A stretch of 64,000 nucleotides of DNA from Symmachiella dynata. GTDB taxonomy: Bacteria > Planctomycetota > Planctomycetia > Planctomycetales > Planctomycetaceae. The notes under the pieces are model-generated. The model worked only from the letters and a program-made list of their open reading frames with translations, was not told where the DNA came from and did not search any database. The DNA lies in the NCBI RefSeq assembly GCF_007747995.1, contig NZ_CP036276.1:3339001-3403000 (forward strand), read 5' to 3'. Below, in pieces: positions 8,305 to 16,991 of the stretch (the stretch's first letter is position 1; each line of letters starts with the position of its first letter). Both the position numbers and the translations under genes were made by a program.

Positions 8305-8997
8305 ATGTCATTCGTAAGGAGGGTTGAAGCCTGGTTGCTGGCATTTTCTATGCTGGCATTGCGGGCTACGTGCCGGATTAAGTTGCACAACGACCCGCGG
8401 CCCGCGCTTAAGTCATCGCAAACGGACTACGTCTATTCGATTTTGCACGCCCATCAGGTGTCAGCAGCCATTGAGCGTGAGAAGGGGACAGCGGCCATGG
8501 TGTCGCAGTCGACCGATGGTGACTTGCTCTTACCAGGGTTTTGGGTCTTGGGCATCAAGCCCATTCGTGGCTCAAATCGCGCTCACAACCAAGACAAGGG
8601 GGGGCGTTCGGCGCTGAATGAGTTGATTGCGCATGTCCAAGGAGGATCGCCTGCCTATATCGCAGTCGACGGTCCCCGCGGACCACGCAACCATATTCGT
8701 AAAGGCATCGCAGTCTTGTCGCGTGAAACCAATGCCACTGTATTGAACATTATCGCCGTTCCCACGCGGCGGTGGATCTTGCGAAAAACGTGGGATCGGT
8801 TGCAGATCCCCAAACCATTTTGCCGCATCGACGCCTACTTCGCTGAACCCTTGCAGCCTACCGAATCAGAGTCCGTCGAAGATTATCGCCGACGTATTCA
8901 AACGTCGCTCAATGAGCTGGAGGCGAATTACGACGGGGATGAGCCGGTTCAAGCAGCCGCACTGCGGAAAGCGAAGGCCGCCCAAACGGCTAACTGA
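8305..8997 (+). CDS. DUF374 lysophospholipid acyltransferase-like protein
   Basis: 230 aa. It begins with a hydrophobic helix (WLLAFSMLALRATCRI) that would anchor it to the inner membrane. The DUF374 pattern follows: YVYSILHAHQVSAA (His-containing, like the HX4D box of acyltransferases but without its usual Asp spacing), KPIRGSNRAHNQDKGGRSAL, and IAVDGPRGPRNHIRKG. Related proteins are grouped with lipid A and phospholipid acyltransferases; the acyl donor and acceptor here are unknown. A Lys/Ala-rich tail ends the protein. It converges with the antiporter gene; no terminator hairpin is seen between them. Confidence 0.8.
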   Translation: MSFVRRVEAWLLAFSMLALRATCRIKLHNDPRPALKSSQTDYVYSILHAHQVSAAIEREKGTAAMVSQSTDGDLLLPGFWVLGIKPIRGSNRAHNQDKGGRSALNELIAHVQGGSPAYIAVDGPRGPRNHIRKGIAVLSRETNATVLNIIAVPTRRWILRKTWDRLQIPKPFCRIDAYFAEPLQPTESESVEDYRRRIQTSLNELEANYDGDEPVQAAALRKAKAAQTAN

Positions 8998-9057
8998 TCG
9001 ATTCGGCGGAGGCGGTTTGATTCCAACGGTTTCAGCGGGTACGGCTGATTCACGTCT

Positions 9058-10827
9058 TCAATTCTGCTCGCCTGAGTCGCGCACGCGGGCCATGGCATCT
9101 TCGAGAAAGTAATTAATATCCTCGGCCTTTTCGGCATGTAGGACATCATAGGCATGGGCTGCGCTGCGGGCGTGGTATAGCTGCTCGCGAAAGTTGATGT
9201 TGCGCGTAATAGCCGTTGCGATGGCGGCGAGGACTTCGAGGTGCCGTTTGCGGTCCGCTTTGGGCGTGGCGAGCAAGAGCACCGCATGCACGGGGCCGTC
9301 GGGCGCGCCGATGTTGAGTCCTTTGGAGCTAATTCCCAAAATACCCGTAATGTTGGTCCCCTCTTCCAATTCGGCATGCGGAATCATCAAGCCTTTAGAA
9401 AGAAAGGTCGTTTCCAATTGCTCGCGCTCAAGCACCTTTTGGACGAACTCGTCCTGTGGAAGGGCTGGTGTGATATTTGTGGAGTAAAGTTGAGAAGCGA
9501 GAGAACGGATAATCTCGTCTTTCGTTGTGCCGGTGATGTTTACCGAGATGTGGTGTTCGTCCAGGAAATCCAACAACCGTGGGAAATCTTTGTCCTTCTC
9601 GCCCGCCCTCTCGAGTGCAAAACGTGCTCCGCTCGGTCCTAGTAACTGGTTGATGGCCAGAGCTGCCAGTCCCACCGTTGTGACTGTTGCGGCAACATCG
9701 CTCAAGTGTGGGACCGACTGCACGATAATGATCAGACCGACGGCAACTCCCCCGTGTGGCACCAATGCCAGTCCCAGATAATTCCTTACGCGTTTGGGGA
9801 CATCGGCGATCGACATGGCGGCAAAAGCGCCGCCATACTTTCCGAGAAATCGCGCCAAAAAGAACAAGACCACCAGCCCGGCTGCATTCATGACGAGCGC
9901 GAAGTCAAGCTTCATACCGGCCAACGTATAAAAGGCCGCGAACAGAACGCCACCGATGGAATGCAAGTAGGCTTCAGTGGAACGCACGGTATCGTGACGA
10001 ACGTTGGAGACGACGATTCCGGCAAAAGTGCAGGCCAGGATACTCGATGCTCCGAATCCAGTTGCGGCACCCCAGGCGCCTAAGATTACGGCAACCATCG
10101 TCGGCCCCAGAAAGGCCGGGCCAACGATCGTACGCGTGAGTCCCAGCGCAATCATGGAGCAGCTAGTCCCTACAAGAAAAGCGACTCCAAATTCTCGCGC
10201 CACCGAAATCAGAGCGGTCGGCCAACTACTATGCCACGAGACGACGTCGCCTGCGTCTTGAGTGAGATAGGAAACGACAAACGTGAAAACCCCGACCGCG
10301 ACCATGTCAATCAATGCAACGGCGGCGATCAACGTGCGCGTGAGAATTCCTTTGGCGCGCGCTTCTTGTACGACCAGCACAGTCGTCCCGGGGGCACCGG
10401 CGATCGCGATCGCTGCCAGAATCAAGCAGACGCGGATCGTCATATTCTCTGGGTCGATCCAGCCTCCCACAAAGTACATTGCCAACACGACGATTGTGGG
10501 CGTAATCAAAGCCTCGCCCAACAATAAAAAACCAAGTCGCTTACCGGCATTGCGTAAGCTCGCAAAGTGCAGCGCCGCCCCAACCGTAAAGGCGATGTAG
10601 CCGAGCACAAAATCCATGAACCGATCAAACCCGGCCACGGCTCCGCTTGTCAAACCGGTGAAGGCATCGTGCTGCGTTTCGAAAGACCGCAGCAGAATTC
10701 CGGTGAAAATCCAACCCGTAACCTTGGGCAGGCCGATGCGGCCAACGAGTTCGCCGCCGACAATGCCGGCCACCAAGACCACAGCGAGTTGGAACAGCGC
10801 GTCGTCAGGTGTGAAGTGGATGTTCAT
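9058..10827 (-). CDS. Cation:proton antiporter (CPA2-like) with C-terminal PTS EIIA domain
   Basis: 589 aa. The first 390 residues form a Na+/H+ exchanger-type membrane domain of about 12 helices, starting LFQLAVVLVAGIVGGELVGR. The C-terminal 150 residues are a PTS EIIA (fructose/nitrogen type) domain from about ITGTTKDEIIRSLA; His484 in LMIPHAELEEGTN is the expected phospho-acceptor. The architecture suggests ion exchange at the inner membrane gated by the phosphorylation state of a PTS-Ntr chain, as proposed for similar fusions. The transported cation (Na+ or K+) is not decidable. No PTS EI or HPr gene is nearby. Start ATG 10827. Confidence 0.9.
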   Translation of the reverse strand: MNIHFTPDDALFQLAVVLVAGIVGGELVGRIGLPKVTGWIFTGILLRSFETQHDAFTGLTSGAVAGFDRFMDFVLGYIAFTVGAALHFASLRNAGKRLGFLLLGEALITPTIVVLAMYFVGGWIDPENMTIRVCLILAAIAIAGAPGTTVLVVQEARAKGILTRTLIAAVALIDMVAVGVFTFVVSYLTQDAGDVVSWHSSWPTALISVAREFGVAFLVGTSCSMIALGLTRTIVGPAFLGPTMVAVILGAWGAATGFGASSILACTFAGIVVSNVRHDTVRSTEAYLHSIGGVLFAAFYTLAGMKLDFALVMNAAGLVVLFFLARFLGKYGGAFAAMSIADVPKRVRNYLGLALVPHGGVAVGLIIIVQSVPHLSDVAATVTTVGLAALAINQLLGPSGARFALERAGEKDKDFPRLLDFLDEHHISVNITGTTKDEIIRSLASQLYSTNITPALPQDEFVQKVLEREQLETTFLSKGLMIPHAELEEGTNITGILGISSKGLNIGAPDGPVHAVLLLATPKADRKRHLEVLAAIATAITRNINFREQLYHARSAAHAYDVLHAEKAEDINYFLEDAMARVRDSGEQN

Positions 10828-11280
10828 GCCTGTGCCTTAGGGGCTGATCCCCAGAATGTGATTCCAAATCGGAGACAAGGCGTCCCAGGGGGCCGCCGAC
10901 ACCGGGCATGCATAAAAAAAACCTGCATCGCAGGCGAACGCGGCTGAATACAAATTGTGGTTGCCGTCAAACTCAAATCGTCATGACTCAATTCAAGCTT
11001 GTGATCGTAAGGCTTATTAATAACGAGGGTTTCAGGTTGTTGTCAAATGCATCTGTTGCGAAATCTGGTGTTGTCGATGAGGATTTCACCGCATTGGTCA
11101 AGATCTAGCTGTCTCCAAATTCTTACTGGCACGCGCATTCCCAGTCCGAAACCCACTATGATGGAGGATAATATCCAACCCTTAAACCGGGGGGAGACTA
11201 TGGTCTCAATCAAACGCGTTGTTTTGACCAAACGCGATAGCAGACTCACCTCCCCAGGGACTTCCCCTTAAAGGAATATC
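10828..11280. other. Divergent intergenic region
   Basis: About 450 bases between the divergent antiporter and membrane-protein genes; both promoters should lie here. A short frame ending at 11271 (MVSIKRVVLTKRDSRLTSPG) is possible but has no support. CAAACGCG occurs twice near 11205-11245. No hairpin terminator or riboswitch recognised. Confidence 0.4.
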
Positions 11281-13113
11281 ATGTTGTCGACCGCACTCAC
11301 CATCCTGTTTTACTTGGCGGCGATTCTCATCGTACGTCGCCGCTGTGAACCGCCCAGTCAGAGTCTGACTCTCGGCATTTTGCCGATGGTCTGGATTTCT
11401 CTGCTGTCGTTGGCGGGACTGTTTGAGACGTTGGTCGGTCTGCCTGCCACGGTTACGCTTGCCATCATTGCCATAACCGTCGTCGCGCTGGCGGGACGGG
11501 AGTTTCGCAGCGGAGAGGGAGGATTTCCACGGCCGGCGGACTGGGTTTCGGTAATTTGCTTGACCGGATTCGCAGTGGTTGCTGTCGGAATCGCAGCTTA
11601 CGCACATCGTTTAGAACCCTGGGGCGGGATCGATTCGATGTACACCTGGCAGTTGCGGGCTCGTTTTTTGTTTGATGCGAATGGTCCTTGGACGAACGGA
11701 TTTTCAAACGATCTGGCACTCTTGCATCCCGATTATCCACCGATGTTTTCGTGGGCGTTGTCCGCACTGTGGTCATTGGAAGGGGCTGAGAAATCGATCG
11801 CTGCGGCCTGCCTGTTTTTTCCAATTTTTCCAGCTTGGGTTTTGTTAATGGCCGGGTGGTGGAAAACGCAGAATCCTGGATCGGACTTTCGTTTGACCAT
11901 TCCGCTGGTCTGCTCAGTCGTGCTCCCAATCGCCGTTCGTATGAATGCCGGGTTAATGCTTGACTTGGTTTTGGCTTATGCGATCGCTGCTTCTGTCGCC
12001 TGGTTCGATTGGGGACGCCAACAAGTGTCGCGGACCTCGTTTGCGACGGCTGCGTTTATTGCTGGGTGGGCTGCGCTGGTTAAAAACGAAGGGATTCTTT
12101 GGTTGCTGGTTTTTATGGCAACCACACTGTGGATCGGCACGCGACAAAATTCTCAGATTCGTATGAAGATGACATCGTCGGGATTCTTGAAAGCGTTCGC
12201 CATCGGTGGATCGGCTCCGCTACTTTGCTTACTGATCTTCAAAGTCACCTTGGCACCCCCCTCGGATTTGGTCGACCCGGTCCGTGCTGCGCAGATTTCC
12301 GCAGTCATCCAGCCGGAGATCGCAATCCTTCCCACATCACTCTTGATTCGCGTGGATCAACTCTTCGAAGGCTTCCGCCATCAGCTGACGGTTTCCTATT
12401 TCTTCGAGAATATCGTCATGAACTGGCGCGACTGGGGGATATCTCTGTGGATGCTTCCCGTGTTGACAGTCTGGGGATTCGCTGGGCGAAGACGGAAAGT
12501 CTCCGGTCTGTTTGTCGCGATTTTGTTACAAGCTGTGGGGTATTATGTGATTTACTTGATGACCCCCTACTATCCGTATTGGCATCTTTCCACCTCGATG
12601 AACCGGTTGGTGCTGCATCTGCTGCCTGCATGGATCGGCGTCGTGGGGTTTGCGACCGTCAAGTTGGAACAATCCGCCAGTCAGTCTTCGACTACAGCAA
12701 GCCGCTGGCAGGCGATCGCATCACGTGGTGCCGCTTGCTATCTGGTCGGCATGACGATTTTCATGGTGTGGGAAGCCGGCCAGATGCCGGTGGGAGCGGC
12801 GGCGGATCCGGATGTGACGCTGCTAGAACAAATAGAATTTCCCGAGACCGCCGAAGCATCGTTCGTCAGGCCCAACATCGATGCGTCAGCATTTTACAAT
12901 GCGCAATTCATAGCCGTTCCGACCGTGCTATTGGCAGATCGTCGAGCCGAGGTGTTGTTAGCGCACTTTCCCACTGAGCCGGAACTTCTAGCGTATTGCG
13001 CCGCCAATGGTTGGGATCTGCAGAAGAACATCGGCGGATTCGGCTGGGCACGCAACGTTGGCGGACAAGGATTGCTCCAACCGGGGCGGGGGCTATTTGG
13101 CAATCCTCCATAA
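11281..13113 (+). CDS. Polytopic membrane protein, glycosyltransferase-like (GT-C fold)
   Basis: 610 aa with about 12 hydrophobic helices and no signal peptide. A soluble loop after helix 3-4 contains WGGIDSMYTWQLRARFLF and LLHPDYPPMFSW. The Asp and DYPP patterns resemble the first periplasmic loop of GT-C glycosyltransferases (PMT/ArnT-like), which move sugars from lipid carriers. The last 110 residues form a soluble domain. No assigned family was recognised, so the donor and acceptor are unknown. AAAGGAA sits 6 bases before ATG 11281. Its end abuts the relic at the left edge of the integrative element. Confidence 0.65.
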   Translation: MLSTALTILFYLAAILIVRRRCEPPSQSLTLGILPMVWISLLSLAGLFETLVGLPATVTLAIIAITVVALAGREFRSGEGGFPRPADWVSVICLTGFAVVAVGIAAYAHRLEPWGGIDSMYTWQLRARFLFDANGPWTNGFSNDLALLHPDYPPMFSWALSALWSLEGAEKSIAAACLFFPIFPAWVLLMAGWWKTQNPGSDFRLTIPLVCSVVLPIAVRMNAGLMLDLVLAYAIAASVAWFDWGRQQVSRTSFATAAFIAGWAALVKNEGILWLLVFMATTLWIGTRQNSQIRMKMTSSGFLKAFAIGGSAPLLCLLIFKVTLAPPSDLVDPVRAAQISAVIQPEIAILPTSLLIRVDQLFEGFRHQLTVSYFFENIVMNWRDWGISLWMLPVLTVWGFAGRRRKVSGLFVAILLQAVGYYVIYLMTPYYPYWHLSTSMNRLVLHLLPAWIGVVGFATVKLEQSASQSSTTASRWQAIASRGAACYLVGMTIFMVWEAGQMPVGAAADPDVTLLEQIEFPETAEASFVRPNIDASAFYNAQFIAVPTVLLADRRAEVLLAHFPTEPELLAYCAANGWDLQKNIGGFGWARNVGGQGLLQPGRGLFGNPP

Positions 13114-13133
13114 AAGTTGCAGAACAACTTTAG

Positions 13134-13263
13134 CAAAACTCATTTGCCCTGCCCTGCTCCGCTAACGATCCGACTGCGCAAGAAAAACCCCTGCATTTGC
13201 AGGAGAATGCGAAAGCATGCGTAAATAGTCGCATGCATCGAGTGGGCGATACAGGACTCGAAC
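13134..13263 (+). pseudogene. C-terminal relic of an older tyrosine integrase
   Basis: After an in-frame TAG at 13131 the frame reads PLHLQENAKACVNSRMHR and runs in phase into the att core, encoding VGDTGLE. Planctomycete integrases often have such variable linkers before GDTGLEPVTSSV. If the present element excised, this frame would be joined to the tRNA side and end GDTGLEPVTSSV. It therefore looks like the last part of an integrase from an earlier element at the same tRNA. Only about 36 codons before the core remain, with no catalytic residues. Confidence 0.55.
13241..13263. other. attL core (23-bp direct repeat)
   Basis: Identical to 22950-22972. It begins AGTGGGCGATACAGG and matches, on the minus strand, the T-arm 3' half and acceptor end of tRNA-Val. 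The flanks differ on both sides, so 23 bases is the full identity block and contains the crossover. Confidence 0.9.
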
Positions 13264-13478
13264 GATCATCCGAAAACGCGGAGAAAACTGCAAGTCCGGT
13301 CCAATGCGGTGCAGAATCCGGTGCAGTCTGTGCAGATTTCAGCTCAGTTGATCCCGACAGCGCCCGTTTCGACAACGATCTGCGGGCGGTCATCGAACAC
13401 TGGCCGGCCCTACCCGAAGCAATCAAGGACAGCATCCTGGCGTTGGTAACGGCAGCCAGTGACGGTACGGAGGGCTGA
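13242..13478 (+). other. Detached 3' end of the element's integrase gene (71-aa tail)
   Basis: From the att core the frame continues VGDTGLE then RSSENAEKTASPVQC and ends in AVIEHWPALPEAIKDSILAL..SDGTEG at 13478. The frame phase relative to the core is the same as in the integrase at 21718-22992. In the excised circle the integrase would therefore end in these 71 residues (489 aa in all), whereas integrated it ends PVTSSV (424 aa). No start codon with a ribosome site serves this piece alone. From memory, WP-LPEAI-type tails occur in planctomycete integrase-like proteins; this was not checked. Confidence 0.75.
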
Positions 13479-13481
13479 CCA

Positions 13482-13652
13482 ATGACCGCAGCGGATAGAA
13501 GGCGGTGCCGACGCACTAGGATCGACGCTCACGACCATCGGGCGGCGCGACCCGGCCGGAAATTGATCCGCCATCCCCCGGGGTATCGTTCGCGGGACTC
13601 CGGATGTCCGGTTGGCCAGGCAGCCGTAAAAGGCGTTAAAATAGGCAATTGA
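13482..13652 (+). CDS. Possible small protein (56 aa)
   Basis: ATG 13482 starts three bases after the stop of the detached integrase tail, so in the circle it would be coupled to integrase translation. The product is very basic (MTAADRRRCRRTRIDAHDHR) and ends GQAAVKGVKIGN. An excisionase role would fit size and charge but no motif shows it. It could equally be chance. Confidence 0.25.
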   Translation: MTAADRRRCRRTRIDAHDHRAARPGRKLIRHPPGYRSRDSGCPVGQAAVKGVKIGN

Positions 13653-13692
13653 TTGTACTGGTGCATTTCAACGCAATATCTGGGAGCACGCG

Positions 13693-14022
13693 ATGGCCCG
13701 ACCAAAGGGAAGCCGAACCGTCCTGGTACGGATCACCTACGACACGATAGGCGAACTGGCCGGCGGCATCGCTGGCAACACGGCAAGGCAATACGCACAG
13801 CGGGGCCAGTTTAAGCCGCGCGACCTCGATTCGGCGCTGACATGGGTCAACGCCCGCAGGACTGCAAGGGGACAGCCTCTGATCGGACTGCCGACTAACA
13901 CTTCCGAGGATCATTCCGACGATGGTGCAGAGGTGGTCATCAGTCTTCCAGCGCCGACGGGATTTGGCTCACTGCTGGTCTACGATCCAATGACCGGCGA
14001 ATTCCGTATTAATGACATCTGA
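13693..14022 (+). CDS. Putative helix-turn-helix protein (109 aa)
   Basis: GGGAG lies six bases before ATG 13693. After MARPKGSRTVLVRI comes YDTIGELAGGIAGNTARQYA, which has the spacing of a helix-turn-helix (TIGELAGG turn GNTARQYAQRG), then RDLDSALTWVNARRTARG, a typical third helix of MerR/excisionase-like domains. A 45-residue acidic tail ends in a small beta segment (FGSLLVYDPMTGEF). It is the first cargo gene and could regulate the nuclease-NTPase gene 460 bases downstream. Function inferred from the fold pattern only. Confidence 0.5.
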   Translation: MARPKGSRTVLVRITYDTIGELAGGIAGNTARQYAQRGQFKPRDLDSALTWVNARRTARGQPLIGLPTNTSEDHSDDGAEVVISLPAPTGFGSLLVYDPMTGEFRINDI

Positions 14023-14484
14023 ACGCGACCATCCCCAAGAAACGGAAACCCAGTTAAGCCGCTACGAGAGACCGACGGAGCGGTATCGCAAGAACTTGGT
14101 AAATGTTGATCGAAGGACGCGGTAAGCGATGGGCCGGGGGACGTGCAAAGGGCGAGGGAGAGCGTGCGACGATGGCGAGGCTAATTTGTCAAGATAGGCA
14201 AGGAGCCACTTTGTGGACTGCATGGTCGCAACGCCGGTATCACTTGCACGCAATCTGCAAAATTCGATGGCACCAGTCAAAGTTTGCTCCGTGCGGAACT
14301 GCCATCAGTGTTCCGGTATAAGCGTGGGCATACCCGATCCCCCGTCCAGCACCCTTGATGGTCTTCGCGTTTTATGCGACGCTGATTCTGGCGGGCGACC
14401 AATTTAAGGTACCGGCTATTTCCCAACGTGCGAAAGACTCAGTCAGCAGGATTACAGGCACACGTTCCTTTTCAATGTGAGAAA
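14023..14484. other. Gap inside the element
   Basis: About 460 bases. A 72-codon frame at 14103-14321 lacks a ribosome site and looks like chance. Purine-rich stretches occur at 14120-14170. No repeat or promoter could be assigned with confidence; the promoter of the nuclease-NTPase gene should be here. Confidence 0.35.
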
Positions 14485-16914
14485 ATGATGACGACCGAGT
14501 GGCTGGCCGACGACGCACACCAAGCATTCCGCGAGTTTTGCGCTTCCCTTAAGCCAAACGAGGATTTGAACGAAGCGAATACCCGGGCGCGCCTAATCGA
14601 CGAGATATTGTTCACAGTCTTACGGTGGGATAAACATGACGTTTTGCATGAGAGGTACGTTAAGGACGTTGGTTATCTGGACTACGAGTTTGATAGGCCC
14701 CAATGCTCGCTCATTCTAGAGGCGAAGCGTGAGGGAAAGACGTTTGTCCTTCCCGGTCAAAACTATCCCGCTGAGCCGGTCCCATTTGGCCTCATTGCAA
14801 CTGAGTGCAAGGAAGCCGCCGCAGCTCTAACGCAGGCTCAGAGCTATGCCAATCAGCGCGGAGCTCGCTATTCCGCCATTTCAAATGGCCATCAGTGGCT
14901 GCTTACCATGACATTTGTCCCGAACCAGTCTGTTGAAGATCGGCTAATTTATGTCTTTGAATCGTTAGACGCTATTAAGTCGCACAAGTTCCGAAAGTTT
15001 TTCGAGTGTTTCAGCCCTATTTGCATCCGGGCGAACTTACCCAGCCAGCTACTTCTGGACGCCCGCCGCGCCCCCGCTCCGGCGAAGTTGTCCGCAAGAA
15101 TCAATGGTTACCCCATCGCTGCCGACCGCAATGTCTTGTCGCACGCAGTCGGTGGGGTGCTGCAACTTATTTGGGATGCAATTGACGGTGATCAAGACAA
15201 TGAAATGTTCTTGCGCAACTGTTACATTCCGTCCGAGCCATCCGAGGATATGTTGCAAATCGCCCACACGTTGCTTACTCAGCGCGCATCAACTGATGAG
15301 CAACTAGCTGCCGCCGCAATTAAACCCGCAACGCGAAAGTCCGTGCTGGCCCGTCAAGAACGATCTGATCGCGAACAACCTGTGGTGATTCTCGGTCGGA
15401 TCGGCCATGGAAAATCCACATTTCTGAAGTACCTGCGTCACGTTGCAGCAAAGGACATTTTGTCCAAGAAATACTTGCAAATCGACTTGAACTTCTTGCG
15501 TACTCCCGCGACGGCTGCCGAAGTGCCCAGCTTTATTATGGGGCAGGTTCAAGAACAACTGAAGACATACAAGATCAAATTTGCCGAGGACTCTTTTGTG
15601 CGGCGAGTCCTGAAGCCGGAACTGATAGATTTCCACAAGTCACCGCGCGGCGTCTTGCTGAAAGAGAAACCCGACGAACTTGCAGAGGCCGAAGTGACGT
15701 TCCTTGAGTCGTTCACGAATGAGCCCGAAAGATACATGGCCCATGTGATGAAATTCATTCGCCGCTCCCACCACAAGTCGGTGGCCGTATTTTTCGACAA
15801 TTTAGACCGTCGCGGTGACGACATTCAGGAACAGGCATTCTTGCGTGCGGCAGCTATGGCTAACGATTGGGGCATTCTTGTATTCGTCTGTCTACGACCA
15901 GGCACCATGCAGCGATCAAGTGCCTCCGGCGTATTGGACACAATGTCACCGCGAACGTTGGTGATCCCGCAGCCTAACATTGGAATCGTCCTTAGAAAGC
16001 GGTTCCAGTACGCAAGCCAATACGCCGCCCGAACCCTCCCCCTCGAAGCCTACACACATGAGCGGTTTGATGACGAGACGGAAAGGCAACTGCCTGAGGC
16101 GTCGAGTTTCTTCCGCATGTGCGACCAGTCAATTCACCGCAATCCGGCGCTTGCGAAACAGTACGAAGCTGTGTCGAACGGGAATATCCGCAAGGTAATG
16201 GACTACGTGAGGAAGGTGATAACCAGCCAGCATCTCAACACACACAAAATCATTCAAATTCTAAACAGTTCGAGGGAGTATACGCTCGCGGCCCACGAGA
16301 CTCTACGGGCGATGATATACGGTCCATTTATCCATTTCGAGCCGAACGCATCCCTCTTCACGAATCTATTTGACATATGGCACGCGGACCCAGCAGAACA
16401 TTTTTCGCGCGTCCTGCTGCTCGATTATTGCCAGCGGCACGCGAATAGCGTCGCCAAATATGGCTTCATTCCGGTTACAACGCTTCACAATTATATGGCG
16501 GCCATCGGCTACTCAGCGAACCACGTTACAGACACGTTATCGCTTTTGGTGAATCGCGATTGCCTCGAAGGGCAGGACGAGTATCGGGACCGCGAGACAG
16601 AAACGCCCGTGCTCGGAGAGGATGTGCGAATCACGAGCCTAGGCAGTTTCCACATCACAACATTGGTGCGTACTTTTCTGTATATGGATGCCGTGACGGT
16701 AGACACGCCGATCCTTGAAGACGAGACTCGCGCCTCGATTAAAGATTCGCAAGACATACGTGACCGTCTAAAACGCGCGAGGATATTTTCTGGGTACCTC
16801 GGTCGGCAAGTAGAACATTTAACCGACACTGATGTCCGCAGAGTGTTATCTGACATCTTTTCAGCGGTCGCCAACGACATTACGGACATTGAGGAAGGTT
16901 CGAAGACGAACTAG
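14485..16914 (+). CDS. HsdR_N-like nuclease fused to P-loop NTPase; candidate defence protein
   Basis: 809 aa from ATG 14485 (a GTG at 14428 and ATG 14488 are alternatives). The N-terminus resembles the type I restriction HsdR_N nuclease: YLDYEF (Asp66), ILEAKREGK (Glu79, Lys81) form a PD-(D/E)xK site, and RYSAISNGHQW matches the family's ...TNG..W segment. About 210 residues later is a Walker A, GRIGHGKST (303-311), and a Walker B, VAVFFDNLDRR (432-442), as in STAND/KAP-like NTPases rather than SF2 helicases. The C-terminal 300 residues look helical, with no recognised repeats. No HsdM or HsdS is present, so it is not a standard restriction enzyme. I infer that nucleotide-driven oligomerisation controls DNA cleavage, as in Avs-type systems. 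Substrate and trigger are unknown. Confidence 0.65.
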   Translation: MMTTEWLADDAHQAFREFCASLKPNEDLNEANTRARLIDEILFTVLRWDKHDVLHERYVKDVGYLDYEFDRPQCSLILEAKREGKTFVLPGQNYPAEPVPFGLIATECKEAAAALTQAQSYANQRGARYSAISNGHQWLLTMTFVPNQSVEDRLIYVFESLDAIKSHKFRKFFECFSPICIRANLPSQLLLDARRAPAPAKLSARINGYPIAADRNVLSHAVGGVLQLIWDAIDGDQDNEMFLRNCYIPSEPSEDMLQIAHTLLTQRASTDEQLAAAAIKPATRKSVLARQERSDREQPVVILGRIGHGKSTFLKYLRHVAAKDILSKKYLQIDLNFLRTPATAAEVPSFIMGQVQEQLKTYKIKFAEDSFVRRVLKPELIDFHKSPRGVLLKEKPDELAEAEVTFLESFTNEPERYMAHVMKFIRRSHHKSVAVFFDNLDRRGDDIQEQAFLRAAAMANDWGILVFVCLRPGTMQRSSASGVLDTMSPRTLVIPQPNIGIVLRKRFQYASQYAARTLPLEAYTHERFDDETERQLPEASSFFRMCDQSIHRNPALAKQYEAVSNGNIRKVMDYVRKVITSQHLNTHKIIQILNSSREYTLAAHETLRAMIYGPFIHFEPNASLFTNLFDIWHADPAEHFSRVLLLDYCQRHANSVAKYGFIPVTTLHNYMAAIGYSANHVTDTLSLLVNRDCLEGQDEYRDRETETPVLGEDVRITSLGSFHITTLVRTFLYMDAVTVDTPILEDETRASIKDSQDIRDRLKRARIFSGYLGRQVEHLTDTDVRRVLSDIFSAVANDITDIEEGSKTN

Positions 16915-16991
16915 CAATCACCGGGGGCGGTCGCTTTCACCTCCGTCGACGACCTCCCTCGGCCGGGCTTGGCAGAAAAGTAGGCTCTCAC

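Noticed and set aside
12099-12977. 292-codon frame inside the membrane-protein gene
   Set aside because: Out of frame with a clear polytopic protein; low-complexity Arg/Ser composition typical of a shadow.
13197-13478. A stand-alone 93-aa gene at the left end of the element
   Set aside because: It has only a TTG start without ribosome site and spans the att core; it is better read as an integrase relic plus the detached tail of the present integrase.
14485-16914. A type I restriction enzyme HsdR subunit
   Set aside because: Only the nuclease domain matches; SF2 helicase motifs, HsdM and HsdS are missing.
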